The notes under the pieces are model-generated. The model had not been told where the DNA came from. It saw only the letters and a program-made list of their open reading frames with translations, and searched no databases. Below are positions 21,820-32,031 of a DNA stretch of 64,000 nt, in pieces. Position 1 is the stretch's first letter. Each line of letters begins with the position of its first letter. The position numbers and the translations under genes are program-made. Source of the DNA: Ctenosaura bakeri (lineage: Eukaryota; Chordata; Lepidosauria; Squamata; Iguanidae); NCBI GenBank assembly GCA_948474755.1, contig CAOLHI010000415.1, positions 1 to 64,000 on the forward strand. Direction: 5' to 3'.

Positions 21820-22200
21820 GGGGCAGAGGTGTAGCTGGGGCAGAGGCACAATCACATTGCACCCCCCCCCGAAGAATTCACTGCTCAATGAAATTTCCCT
21901 TAGCCCTAAAATGTCTAGCATTCTAAGGAGGGAGATCCTGAAACTCACTTGCACCTAGAACCCTTGGATTCGTTGCATTCCGTATTCCCTCGGTAACCCT
22001 GCCTGTCCTTTTTTCTCAGATGCCTACATTGCATTTCTAATTGCTCAACTGAAGTTTTAAACTACTGCAGCACTAGAAATTTGGGGACTGAAGGAAAATT
22101 TCCCTGCAGGTGAAGAACTTCTTATTTGAGGGGGGCAATTTTCCCATTGTATTTCCCCTGCCATTGTTCCACTCCTGGCCCAGGAGGTGGGGTTCACAGA
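21820..22200. mobile_element. Family D inverted-repeat element
   Basis: AATGAAATTTCCCTTAGCCC with AAAATGTCTAGCATTC faces CACTAGAAATTTGGGGACTG and AAGGAAAATTTCCCTGCAGG. The outer left end holds a C10 run at 21865. The outer right ends at CTGGCCCAGGAGG, matching CATCCCAGGAGG of the 14270 copy. Confidence 0.5.
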
Positions 22201-22989
22201 AGTTCTCTAGCAAAAGACTCTGAGTCCCTCTGCGAACTACAAATCCCAGGATTCCTCTGGATGGAGTCATGAAAAGTCATATCATCTGCACATCGGAGAG
22301 ACTCCTTCAGGCCTTTATGGGTTTCTGGCCAGAGGTGTTTTATTTTAAGAGGTTTTTACCCAGAAGCTGCATGGCCCACCTATCAGGACTGATGCGGCAG
22401 CAGATTTCTTGTATGATCAAAGGGGCTGAGCTCAACCTTTGAAGTTCCTTCAAATGCTAGAATTTATATCGTAAGCATTTTTTTTTAACCATAATCAATT
22501 TCCTTCCAAAACTTCGCAGGTTTTCTGACAAGTCTTGGGCAGGGGTGGAGTAGATTCAGACTGGACCTTCTGTGTTATACTACGGGGCTTCCTAGGACAT
22601 AAAGAGCCCCCATTCTTGTTTGTTTGCAAAGAGGGAGCGCTGCTAATCGGAACGCTCTCCTCTCTGTCCATGCACGTCACAGGGAAATCCCAAGCAGGTT
22701 CTTTTTTTAAAACCCTGCCTCTGCCGGGACGGTAGTGGCTTCCATTCCTGCCGCTCGCTCGCATCAAGCTTAGCAGAGCAAAGAACGCTTGGAGATCACG
22801 CCTTAATCTGGCTTGCCCTAAGATCAAGACAAGGGGAGAAAGAGAAGGTCACAGGAATAGGCTGCCAAGCTGTAAATGGCCTCATTTAACACAGTTAAGC
22901 CATGCTCAAACCTTAACCCCTTCCCAGGAGCTGAGTATTCAAGCCAAGATCTCTGATCATCATCCTTTCCTCCACCCCACCCATGGCTA
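22201..22989. other. No recognised feature
   Basis: Unique-looking sequence; short frames on both strands without recognisable domains. Confidence 0.4.
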
Positions 22990-23115
22990 CAGAGAAGACC
23001 ACGGCCTCTCCAAATAAGATTTCTGACCCCCCATGAAATTTTCCTTGTTAGATGTTAGGTTACCACAATGCCAGAAACTTGGGGACAGGAAGAAAAATTT
23101 AAAAGGGGAGGCAAT
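22990..23115. mobile_element. Family D fragment
   Basis: CCATGAAATTTTCCTTGTTA and CAGAAACTTGGGGACAGGAA, AAAAATTTAAAAGGGGAGGC correspond to the inner arms of the family D copies, with the spacer largely deleted. Confidence 0.4.
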
Positions 23116-23389
23116 CTCTACCTTTTGTTCCCTCTCTCATAACTAAACCTCTCCTCCTCCTCTTTCCTCCTCTCTCTTGGCTACAAAATATACGAGATAT
23201 TTCTGCACAGTGGCTGCTCCCAGGCTGTGGTACTCCTTTCCTAGAAAGGCTAGGAAGGCAATGATTCCCTCTTTGTTTGTTCCAACAGGCTTTGAGCAAC
23301 TGACAGTTTTACAAGAAGCCGGCTCTTCTCCCCCTTACTGCTGCGGGCTACTTTCATTCCTTGTTCTCCAGTGTGTGTTTTCAATAGTT

Positions 23390-23560
23390 TTAAGCTTATA
23401 GCCAGTTTAATACTACCTTAATCATAATGTTTTCTGTGTGGTTTTGTTGCAAGTGTTTTTTATGTGCAGTTCTGTTGATCTTGTAAGCTCTGTTGGGCCC
23501 CAGAGATGGGGGAAAGATGGGGTATAAATAAAGTAGTGGATAGATAAATAAAACAATTTT
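23390..23560 (+). mobile_element. L2-like LINE 3' tail
   Basis: GTAAGCTCTGTTGGGCCCCA followed by GGGGTATAAATAAAGTAGTG resembles the 3' untranslated end of reptile L2-type LINEs, which end in a GGGATATAAATAAA-like block. It is followed by the A-rich words GATAAATAAAAC. Confidence 0.5.
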
Positions 23561-23657
23561 AAGCTAGCCTTCCTGCTCCATAAAGAGCAAAGAGGTTTTA
23601 CACTGTTGTGTTGCAGGACAAGAATATATGAAGAGTCCTGCAGGGTCAGAACAACAA

Positions 23658-23912
23658 GGCCATTTCTTCACTAGACTGTTAATAGCGCTATGATTCCACT
23701 TTCAACATCCTATGGAATCCTGCGGTTTGCAGTTTCGGGAGGGGCCGGCCGGCCCAGGATTCCAGAGGGTGTTGAAAGTGGAATCATCACGCTATAACAG
23801 GCTAGTGCAGAAATGGTCCGGTCGACACCACCCTAAACTGCAAACCCCAGGATTCCATAGGACGTTGAAAGTGGAATCATAGCGCTATTAACAGTCTGGT
23901 GCAGAAATGGCC
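23658..23912. mobile_element. Family-A MITE with one left and two right arms
   Basis: The left end GGCCATTTCTTCACTAGACT with the variant word TTAATAGCGCT is at 23658. A first right arm ends at 23819 (CTAGTGCAGAAATGGTCC). A second, separate right arm, beginning CTAAACTGCAAACCCCAGG, ends at 23912. The second right arm carries the matching variant AGCGCTATTAACAGTC, so it is the true partner of the left arm. The first is an inserted or recombined extra arm. Confidence 0.8.
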
Positions 23913-23974
23913 CAGGTCTATCTAGTCCTATCTGTTCATACAGTGAGCAACTAGTTGTCTATCAGAAGCCCACC

Positions 23975-24215
23975 CATAGGGACCCATTCACACTATGCAA
24001 TTATAGCCCTACGATTCCGCTTTAACCAGCAAGGCACCATCCTGTGAAATCCTGTGAGCTATAGTTTCATGTGCTCCCCAGAATTCTTAGCCAGAGAGCT
24101 CTAGTACCTTCCTAAACTACAGCATGCAGCCATGGATACATGCCAGGATTCCAGAGCATGCAGCCAGGGCTGTTCAAGTGGAATCACACTGCTGTAACTG
24201 TGTAATGTCAACACG
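23975..24215. mobile_element. Family B old fold-back MITE
   Basis: CACACTATGCAATTATAGCC on the left faces CACTGCTGTAACTGTGTAAT on the right, with TTCTTAGCCAGAGAGCTCTA in the middle. Arms include AATCCTGTGAGCTATAGTTT. This is an ancient diverged copy. Confidence 0.45.
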
Positions 24216-24336
24216 TTGTTGGATGTCATTATAACTGCATCCTCCATCTTGTGTTCCCCAGTAATTGACATACAGAGGCACAGCACTTCTGATATTGGAG
24301 GCGAGATGAAACCACCCTGACTAGTACTCATTGACA

Positions 24337-24427
24337 GCCAGCCCCTCCTGAAACTGCAAACCCCAGGATTCCAGAGGATGTTGAAAGTGGAATCATCGCG
24401 CTATAACAGGCTAGTGTGAAAATGGCC
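24337..24427. mobile_element. Family-A half element (right arm only)
   Basis: Starts at the hairpin apex with CAGCCCCTCCTGAAACTGCA and runs to the terminal AAAATGGCC. The left arm is missing completely, so the break coincides with the centre of the palindrome. Confidence 0.85.
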
Positions 24428-24690
24428 CAGGACAGGCAAGACGATGCCCCCTTCTCTCTTCTCCCTCCTGCTGAGCTAAATGAATGCAAAGGCCTTTTGC
24501 TCTTTGAACTCATTTTGCAGCAACTGAGATAAGCTGAAGACAAAGGAGGAAACTGGGAGAAGGAGAGAGAAACTGGGACATTTTATGAGCAGCTGAAAAG
24601 GGGGGAAACAAAGGATTATTTGGGACTGTCTTTGTCAAATTGGGACAACTGGAAGATATGGGGGTTGCCCCGAGGTCTCATGTTTTGCCT
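24428..24690 (-). mobile_element. Family E repeat
   Basis: Begins directly at the MITE end with CAGGACAGGCAAGACGATGC and continues with TTTTGCAGCAACTGAGATAA, GAAACTGGGACATTTTATGA and AATTGGGACAACTGGAAG. The junction with the MITE is at the same family-E position as at 11628. Confidence 0.6.
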
Positions 24691-25851
24691 CTGAATATTC
24701 AGGACCTGGGATGTTCCTGACCTGGCAATCGTATACCTGGGCCAGGTCACTCGGGAGAAGCCACCCCGAACAGGACCGACAACTGTCGGAGTTTTCTCAA
24801 CAACACCAATTCTTGAGAAAATCCAGGCCACAAGACCCTTCGCACGTCAGGAGAACTGCACTTCTCCCAGGCCTGGGGCCCCCAACGGATGCCGCTCACT
24901 TTTGGACAAGAAGTTGACAAAATCTTATAAATAGTTCAGTGCAGGAGGAGGCTGTGTAAACTAGCTGCAGAGAATCTAAATATTTAAAGTGTTAAATAAA
25001 TGACGCAGCCTAACACATTTTCACAATCTATTATGCATTGAACACTGCGGCCTGTGTCAGCTTGTATAAATATTGCAAGGGAGAAGAAAGGGGATGTGGG
25101 CTTGGCTGAGGCAGAAGACGCAAGGTAACGTGGACTTGCCTATCGGGTCGTATCATGCCCGGCCCATCAGGCTGCTACGGACAGAGGTCCACAATTCCCG
25201 CTCTGCATGCTCTGGTCTAAAGGGAGAATTCACTTCACACCAGAATTCTGCACCAGATTCTGCAAGAAGCAAGGCTGAATTCTGCAGCCTCTCTTTCCAT
25301 TAACTACATTTGCCCAGTGTTTGATGTTAAGTCTTCTGTCTTCTTTTAAATGGAAAAAGGATCAAACAAGATGTGATGTTAGCTACTTCCATGCAATTAA
25401 CTTAATGGCAGCTGAGGGGGAAAGTCAGAAACATCAGGCAGAAGTTGGGAGATGGAGTCTTTTTCTCCCTTCCATGGTTTTGCAAAAAACCTACCTTTCT
25501 ACGAAACACGCTTCCGTTTGGTGGCAACGGAGGTTTCTTTGGAAGGACAAATTGAGATTGTTTTTCTTAAATTATTGCTGGGACATAAAGAGTTAAACTT
25601 CCTCAACCTCCCAGCTCCAGGGCTGTTCAGGTTTTCCCCTTGGCTACTATTTGCATAAGATACACTTAATGGCATTCATGCAATTATTGGTCCAGATGTG
25701 ACTGTGAATATTAGGTTTGAGTTGACAGTCTAATTGACTGTCTATTAAGATCAACAAGGATACCTTTAAATTTTATTAATACAATGATTAATAATGATCC
25801 TTTAAGTAATGTGCTCCCAAGCTCCTTGGGGTGCCATAATCAAAATGTGCC
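24691..25851. other. Low-repeat stretch; candidate conserved non-coding DNA
   Basis: No transposon was recognised. 24920-25060 (AAATATTTAAAGTGTTAAAT, CAATCTATTATGCATTGAAC) and 25650-25810 (near-palindrome GACAGTCTAATTGACTGTC at 25726-25744; TTAATACAATGATTAATAAT) are AT-rich and motif-dense, like vertebrate non-coding elements. This is inference only. Confidence 0.25.

Positions 25852-25903
<52 letters not shown>
25852..25903. repeat. (AAT)n microsatellite
   Basis: About 17 uninterrupted AAT units immediately upstream of the 5S-derived SINE. Confidence 0.97.
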
Positions 25904-25920
25904 GTCCCTTTAAATTGTGA

Positions 25921-26106
25921 TATGTAAACTAAGCAAGGTCACCCTTGATCAGCAAGTACTTGGATCGGATGCCACCAATGAATGCCAGGTGCTGAGGGCA
26001 ATATTTCCAAGGAAGGAACTGGGAAAACCACCTCTGAATGTTCCTTGCCGAAGAAATCCCTGTGAAATTCATGGGGTCACCGTAAATTGGAGGCACACGC
26101 ACACAT
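25921..26106 (+). mobile_element. 5S rRNA-derived SINE
   Basis: The head AACTAAGCAAGGTCACCCTT and the words AAGTACTTGGATCGGATGCC and AATGCCAGGTGCTG align with the internal promoter region of 5S rRNA (A box and C box order retained). The body then reads GGAAGGAACTGGGAAAACCA and CCTGTGAAATTCATGGGGTC. The tail GGGGTCACCGTAAATTGGAG is BovB-like. It corresponds to the 5S-type SINEs reported from squamates. It is a retroposon, not a functional 5S gene: it lacks the 5' part of 5S and is mutated. Confidence 0.85.
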
Positions 26107-26310
26107 AGGATTGACTTAGGGCAACCCTATGGTGAGCCTATCATGGAGTTTTCTTAGCAAGATTTATTCAGAGGAGGTTTGTCAATGCCTTCCTCCAAGG
26201 CTGAGAAAGTGCGACTTGCTCAAAATCGCCTAGTTGGTTCCCAGCAGGGATTTGAACACAGGTCTAGCAGAGTCTCAGCCCGGTATTCAAACTACTATAC
26301 CACATCGGTT
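26107..26310 (-). mobile_element. tRNA-derived SINE with BovB-like tail
   Basis: The minus strand reads GTGGTATAGTAGTTTGAATA (A-box side), GTTCAAATCCCTGCTGGGAA (B box), then the CTCAGCCTTGGAGGAAGG body and the CATAGGGTTGCCCTAAGTC tail. It stands tail-to-tail with the 5S-derived SINE. Confidence 0.85.
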
Positions 26311-26952
26311 CTCTGCCTCTCAACAGAGAAAGGGAAAAATCTGTCAATTTAATTTTTCCTGCATTCAGATTTCTTAAACCTCAAACTTTTTCCAACCTGA
26401 ATATGAACAAATTTACAAACTGTGGGCTTTTTATTTAAACTTTAGCAAATTTCTCCTCCTCTAGAAGTGCATTTTTGGACAATTATTTTTAAAAAGCATA
26501 TTTAAAAAATCCCTTATATCATCACGTACATTTATTTCCTCCATTTCCTTTAAACTTGTTTCTTGCTTCATGGCATCAACAGGGATAAAAACCAGAAACG
26601 GTTCAATCTGTTGACCATCACTCAGGCGCATCTTTATTAGAGCATTTCTGGTATCAGGCAGGGTGGGGGAAGAGAACATTGCAATGATTTAGAACTGAAT
26701 CACATTCTTTTGTGACAAGGTGTCACTTTGCATTTTGTAATGACCAGACACGTCGCTGCCCCAGTTAATGTGAAAAATCTTTCCAATGGTTGTATAATGA
26801 TTGTAACTAGACAGACGCCTAACACTACACTCTTTTAAAAAACTGCTAATGGTTCAGAAGTGCATGTCATTTTCCATTTTATTTTTTAAAGTCTTCTGCA
26901 TCTTAAGAATGGTAGAAAAACCGTACTACATTGGAATGTCGCCAGACTCCTA
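26311..26952. other. No recognised feature
   Basis: AT-rich. The minus frame 26461-26679 is open for 72 codons but has no domain I recognise and no splice context. Confidence 0.35.
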
Positions 26953-27074
26953 GACCATGTCCGCACTAGACTGTTATAGTGCTATTACTCCACTTTCAAC
27001 ATCCTATGGTTTACAGTTTAGGGAGGGGCCTCAAAGGAATAATAGTACCATAACAGTCTAGTGCGGAAATGGCC
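26953..27074. mobile_element. Family-A MITE with internally deleted right arm
   Basis: GACCATGTCCGCACTAGACT to GTCTAGTGCGGAAATGGCC. After GTTTAGGGAGGGGCCTCAAA it jumps to GGAATAATAGTACCATAACA, so most of the inner right arm is gone, leaving 122 bp. Confidence 0.88.
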
Positions 27075-27094
27075 ATACTTTCCTTAGTAGTTGG

Positions 27095-27230
27095 TCAGAT
27101 ATGTTCTTCTGTGCAAAATCTGCAGATGACATTTTTGCGTAGAATGCAGGACTTAGGGTGCAGGAAACAACATTTTTGTACAGAAAATAATATCCTTGAG
27201 CAGAAATGCAGGAAAAAAATCCAACCAAAT
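27095..27230 (+). repeat. Family F fragment
   Basis: TTCTTCTGTGCAAAATCTGC, GCAGGAAACAACATTTTTGT and ACAGAAAATAATATCC recur at about 21 bp, as in the 6230 and 16795 copies. Confidence 0.5.
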
Positions 27231-27281
27231 AAGATTGGTTGTAATTGAAACTCTATGTATTTTTTTTGGGGGGGGGATGTA

Positions 27282-27425
27282 GAGTCACCCCTCCACATCC
27301 ACGAATTCTGCGTTCAACCAACCATGGCTTGAAAACATAAGTGTACATAAGTGGACTTGAGCATCCACAAATATATATACAGGGGTCCTGGAACCAAACC
27401 TTAGCAGATGTCGAGGGCCCATCGT
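27282..27425. mobile_element. Pogo/Tigger-like MITE
   Basis: The left end AGTCACCCCTCCACATCCAC followed by GAATTCTGCGTTCAACCAAC, and the right part GGGGTCCTGGAACCAAACCT with GATGTCGAGGGCCCATC, have the layout of non-autonomous Tigger/mariner elements. In those, a CCCTCC-type end faces GGAGGG-type. The copy is decayed. Confidence 0.55.
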
Positions 27426-28202
27426 AAGGTTACACCTTTTTAAAATGCAATTTTCAGTTCCTGAAAACCTCCCTCACAGATAATTAATCCTTTCCTTCTT
27501 TTGGCCAAAAAAAGACAAATTGGGGAGTCTAGAGGTACAGAGGTCCAAAAAGGTAGCACAGTTTTGAGGGCTATCCATTTTTCTACATTTCTTTGAACTA
27601 TTTTTTTCATCCAAAATCTGGCTGATTCATAATGGAGAAAGCAACTCCCCTCCTTCCAAGATAATTAAAACACCAGCTTCCTTTCCAGGTAATTAAAACA
27701 GTCTGCACAACTATGTATGTTTCCAAACTGCGGTTGTGAATTTGACTGTTTGCTTTGATTGCAAGAATGGGACATGTCTCCTCTCTGGTCCCATCAGAAC
27801 AAGAACCTGGGCAATCATCCTTTGCTGGAAAATCAAGAAAAGACACTCCCTGGCTTGTGAAAACCCCTCTGCCCAATCAGTCATTTTCTCCTGACATTAA
27901 TGCACTGGAAAAATAATACCACCACAGCATAAATATCCCTCTATTACAGCAACAGGAAAGCCCAGCAGTCTATTTTATTGGTTTTTTAATATCAGTCTAT
28001 CAGTAGTGGAACAATGGCTGTGCCATATCAAGATATTACGCCCATGACCATTACCTTTTAGTTGTACAACCAGCTTAACATTCAGGATGAAATAAATGGG
28101 CATTAACCCTCCTCTGATAAAAGTACAGGCGGTGGTGCAAGAGTGGAAGAAGACTATGACAGACCCTTCCTTCTCCCAGATTGGTGGGGCAGTTCCCAAT
28201 CT
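27426..28202. other. No recognised feature
   Basis: Unique-looking sequence; no domain in the short frames. Confidence 0.4.
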
Positions 28203-29297
28203 GGTCATAGAATCATAGAATCCTAAAGTTGGACTCCAAACCTCTGCTATGCAGAAACCCACATCAAAGCACTTCCTTTGAGAGATGGCCATCCAGCCTC
28301 TGCTTAAAAACCTCCAAAGAAGGAGACTCCACCACACTTCACTGAGGCAGCATCTTCCACTGCTGGACAGCTCTGACCATCAGGAAGATCTTCCTGAGGT
28401 TCAGGTGGAATCTCCTTTCCTGCAGCTTGAATCCATTGCTCCTTGTCCTAGTCTCTGGAGCAGCAGAAAAGAAACTCGCTCTCTCCTCAACATGACATCC
28501 CTTCAGATATTTAAACATGGCTCTCATGTCCCTTCTTAACCTCCTCTTCTGCAGACCAATCATATCCAGCTCCCTAAGCTGCTCCTCATAGGGCTTCATG
28601 GCTTCCAGATCCTTCACCATTTTGGTCGCCCTCCTCTGGACACACTCCAGCTTGTTGATATCCTTCTCGAATTGAGGTGCCCAGAACTGGACACACTATT
28701 CCAGATGAGGTCTAACCAATGCAGAATAGACTGGTACAATTACCTCCATCGATCTAGACACCATACTCCTATTGATGCAACCAAGAATTGCGTTGGCTTT
28801 CTTGGCTGCCACATCACACTGCTGACTCACGTTCAGCTTGTGATCTACCAAGACTCCTAGATCCCTCCCACACATACTGTTACCCAGCCACGTGTCCCCC
28901 ATCCTATATTTGTGCATTCCATTTTCTCTGCCTAAGTGCAGGACCTTACATTTCTCTCTGTTGAAATTCATTTTGTTAGCTTTGGCCCAGCTCTCCAATC
29001 TATCAAGGTCATTTTGAAATCTGATCCTGTCCTCTGGCATATTAGCACCCCTGCCAATTTGGTGTCATCTGCAACTTTGGTCAGCATGCTCTCTATTCCT
29101 TCATCCAAGTCATTGATGAAGATGTGAATAGCCCTGGGCCAAGGACAGAACCCTGTGGCACCCCACTAGTCACTTCTCTCCAGGATGAAAAGCAGCCATT
29201 CGTGATCACCCTTTGGGTTTGGTCGGTCAACCAATTACAAATCCACCTAACAGTAGCCCTGTCCAGCCCACATTTTGCAAAAATGTCAATGGGGAAC
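28203..29297 (-). mobile_element. CR1 LINE, about 1.1 kb 3' part, longest copy here
   Basis: The tail side AATCATAGAATCCTAAAGTT is at 28205. On the minus strand the RT C-terminal region is read in two frames: 28696-29040 (NREKCKVLHLG, DLGVLVDHKLNVSQQCD, ALVRPHLE) and 28339-28620 (FKYLKGCHVEE, KLQERRFHLNLRK). A stop falls after LVRPHLE at about 28695 (CACTATTCCAG where the copy at 1034 has CAGTATTCCAG). Upstream codons continue to about 29290 (GTGGCACCCCACTAGTCACT strand). The left boundary in CR1 terms is fused to half a family-A MITE. Confidence 0.93.
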
Positions 29298-29438
29298 TTG
29301 GGGTTTGCAGTTTAAGTAGGGGCCTTTAGCATTATCAGCCAGAGAGCTCTTTGGCCTCTGGAAACCACAAATCCCAGAATTCTACAGGAGGTTGAAAGTG
29401 GAATAATAGCACCGTAACAGTGTAGTGCAGAAATGGCC
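29298..29438. mobile_element. Family-A half element (central loop and right arm)
   Basis: Begins TTGGGGTTTGCAGTTTAAGT at the inner arm and continues through CAGCCAGAGAGCTCTTTGG to GTAGTGCAGAAATGGCC. The outer left arm and left TIR are absent where it joins CR1. Confidence 0.82.
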
Positions 29439-29929
29439 TAGGTGACTTTATATACTGTATACAACTCAAGCTGAGTCTCTGTTTACAAAAATAAACTGTT
29501 AACATTTATTAAGATAAGAATAAAAATAAATTAACATGTCACATTTCAAATGCAGGTTAAAGTAGATACATTTCCTCAGTGCACTTTTTAGACAATATAA
29601 TAAGTAACCCCCTGCTCAGAAAGAGTGCAATTAGATCTTTAGATTTTCATATAAGGCACAAGTACCATATAACAGCATATAACAGAGGCTGCCCCCCTTC
29701 TTGGCCATGGGGGACTGGGGCTGAGAGCCTTGCACAGGACAGAGATAGCCTGGATCTGAAGCAAAGTTACTTTGCTACTGCGGCTAATGGAGTTGAAATT
29801 TTATCACCTCTCTTTTTACTGTCCTTGGTCACCAGTGCCCACCTAGCCAAGAAGGAGAGTGGCCTATATGAAGAACATCCTAACTGACAACAGAAATAAC
29901 ATCTGAGACAAAATGCAGTGACTCTAACA
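29439..29929. other. No recognised feature
   Basis: AT-rich unique-looking sequence. Confidence 0.4.
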
Positions 29930-30110
29930 TCACTTTTCTTCTCCTTTGTAATTTTTAATAATCTTTGCTTGATGAAGAAGCCAGTGAAGCTTCGAAAGCT
30001 TGCATGACACATTTGGTGTTTTTTAGTTGGCCCAATCAAGGTATCACTGTTTTCTGGATTTTGGATTTTGTTGCATTTTGCTGCATGACAATCATGGCTA
30101 CCTGAAACAC
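29930..30110 (+). mobile_element. Family G interspersed repeat
   Basis: TGATGAAGAAGCCAGTGAAG, CTTCGAAAGCTTGCATGACA, TTAGTTGGCCCAATCAAGGT and ATCACTGTTTTCTGGATTTT run in the same order as at 62395-62570. The CTTCGAAAGCTT word and final ATGGCTACC resemble a widespread amniote DNA-transposon-type repeat, but I cannot name the family with confidence. Confidence 0.6.
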
Positions 30111-30790
30111 CATTTTTACTATTACTGGTGCTCTTTGTTAAAAAATCATTCCACTTTGACTATAAAGACATTTGCCAATACTTGTTAAATGCTTAAGCAA
30201 AATGAACCGAATCCACAAAGACACTGTCTGCTCTCTGAAGCCCGACCTTCAAAATGTGCAAAGTACAGTTCTATGTCTTGCAACTGGATGTGATGTTCAC
30301 TTCAGTCCTGCCCTGGTTGGCTGCAAAAGCAATGACGTGTTTCCTGAACTCTAATGTTATACAAGTACTCCAAACTGGAGATGCTTGAGGAATTTGATCT
30401 TTGCAGATGATGATGCAAATTGACTTGAACTCCCACATCCTTTTAGGCTAATGTTTGGATTGGAATGTAATTATCCTTCAGATCTCACACATCTCTGAAT
30501 GCAGCTCTTTGATTAAAAAAAAAAAAAAAGCCACTCTGCCAAACTGCATTAAAAACATATATTTCAGGATAAAATGTGCTTAAATAAAGCATTCGAGACT
30601 TAGGACAGAGCCCCATACATATAGCTAACTAATGCAGACCCAATGGATGAAGGGGTGTTGGGCCACCATTCAAAGTTTGATCCAATAGAGCTGATCTAGT
30701 AAAGACAACCAATAAACGTTGCCATCATATACACATCTAAGTTCCTTAGAAATGTGGCTATACTTTTTGGACCATTGTGCAATGGACATA
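30111..30790. other. No recognised feature
   Basis: Unique-looking with an A15 run near 30515. The words GATGATGATGCAAATTGACT and GGAATGTAATTATCC could be regulatory, but there is no further support. Confidence 0.3.
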
Positions 30791-30984
30791 GGGCATTTCT
30801 GCACTGCACTGTTATAGTGCTATTAATCTACTTTCAGCCTCCTATGGAATCCTGGGGTTTGTAGTTTTGGGAGAGGCATTTAGAATTCTCAGCTCTTCGG
30901 TCTCAGGAAACTACAAAGCCCGGAATTCCACAGGACATTGAAAGTGGAAGAATAGCACTATCGTAGCATAGTGTGGAAATAACC
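30791..30984. mobile_element. Family-A MITE (type 1), diverged
   Basis: GGGCATTTCTGCACTGCACT to AGTGTGGAAATAACC. The centre CAGCTCTTCGGTCTCAGGAA is a shortened version of the usual loop. Arms include CCTATGGAATCCTGGGGTTT. Confidence 0.85.
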
Positions 30985-31103
30985 ATACTCAGTTCAGTTT
31001 CATAAGGGGGGGGGTTCTACAAGTATAACCACTTCACACTGACCTGAACCCCCAGGTTAGTCTCAACTAGAATAGATCCATTGAATCTGTTGGATTTGCC
31101 TAT

Positions 31104-31213
31104 GGCCATTTCCGCACTACACTCTTATAGCGCGATTATTCCACTTTCAACATCCTATGGAATCTTGGGGTTTGCAGTTTCGGGAGGGGCCAGAGTGTAG
31201 TGTGGAAATGGCC
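31104..31213. mobile_element. Family-A MITE, 110-bp deletion form; TAT duplication
   Basis: The left arm is complete (GGCCATTTCCGCACTACACT to TTTCGGGAGGGGCC), then jumps directly to AGAGTGTAGTGTGGAAATGGCC. TAT flanks both sides (31101-31103, 31214-31216). The hairpin is almost lost but both TIRs remain. Confidence 0.88.
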
Positions 31214-32031
31214 TATGTGTTGACTCTCCATTCAACAATGGCCGAATGGGTCTGCTCCAGCTGGAATGAGCCAACATGGTTCCAGCCAAGGAGTTGCACA
31301 TTCTTGGATGACATGTTACTATTCATCAGTGCCTTTTGCGTACCACTTGATTCACTGAGATTACGCAAACAGCACTGTGCCTTTCCAGACACACAACGGG
31401 ACAATAAGCTGGCACACTGGCTGGTACACAACCACTTGCATAATGTCTGTATTCAGCAGATGTTGCCACCATATAGTGCCATATAGTGCCACCAGCATGC
31501 AACTACCTAAGTGTAGATTTACACTACATAAGCAAGACAAAAGAGTTTGGACAACGTATTTAGCAATTTGCCTTTATTTCTCTTAAATGCATAGCATTTT
31601 ACTTATATTTTAAAATGCACATTTCAAGTGGAAGTGGAACAGAACCAGGGTTGCCATATTGGACCACTTCAAAATCTGGGTGACTAATGTATATTATGGT
31701 AATTATTATAATGATGCATATTGATTTTCATTCTCATCATGCCAATCCAAAAATTAATCTCCCACCTCCACCACTATGTTTCAGCCTTGTACCATTCCAA
31801 CAGTAACTACTCAGAATTAATAGAGCAATGTTTGAAGTGCTGAACATGGAACAGAGAAACTCAAGATCAAATTCCTGTTTGATCACAGAATTTACCACGT
31901 GACCTTGACACATTACTACTTCTCATCAAATTTAAATTTCAGGGCTGCTGTGGGGAATAATAGTAAGAAAGAAACCATGTAGAGTGACTATGCATATTCC
32001 TAGTGTGGTTAATTATCAGTCAACACCATCA
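31214..32031. other. No recognised gene
   Basis: Unique-looking. 31470-31495 has a tandem CCATATAGTG duplication. The frames at 31157-31586 have no recognisable domain. Confidence 0.4.

Noticed and set aside
25921..26010. Functional 5S rRNA gene
   Set aside because: Only the internal promoter half of 5S is present, it is mutated, and it continues into a SINE body and tail.
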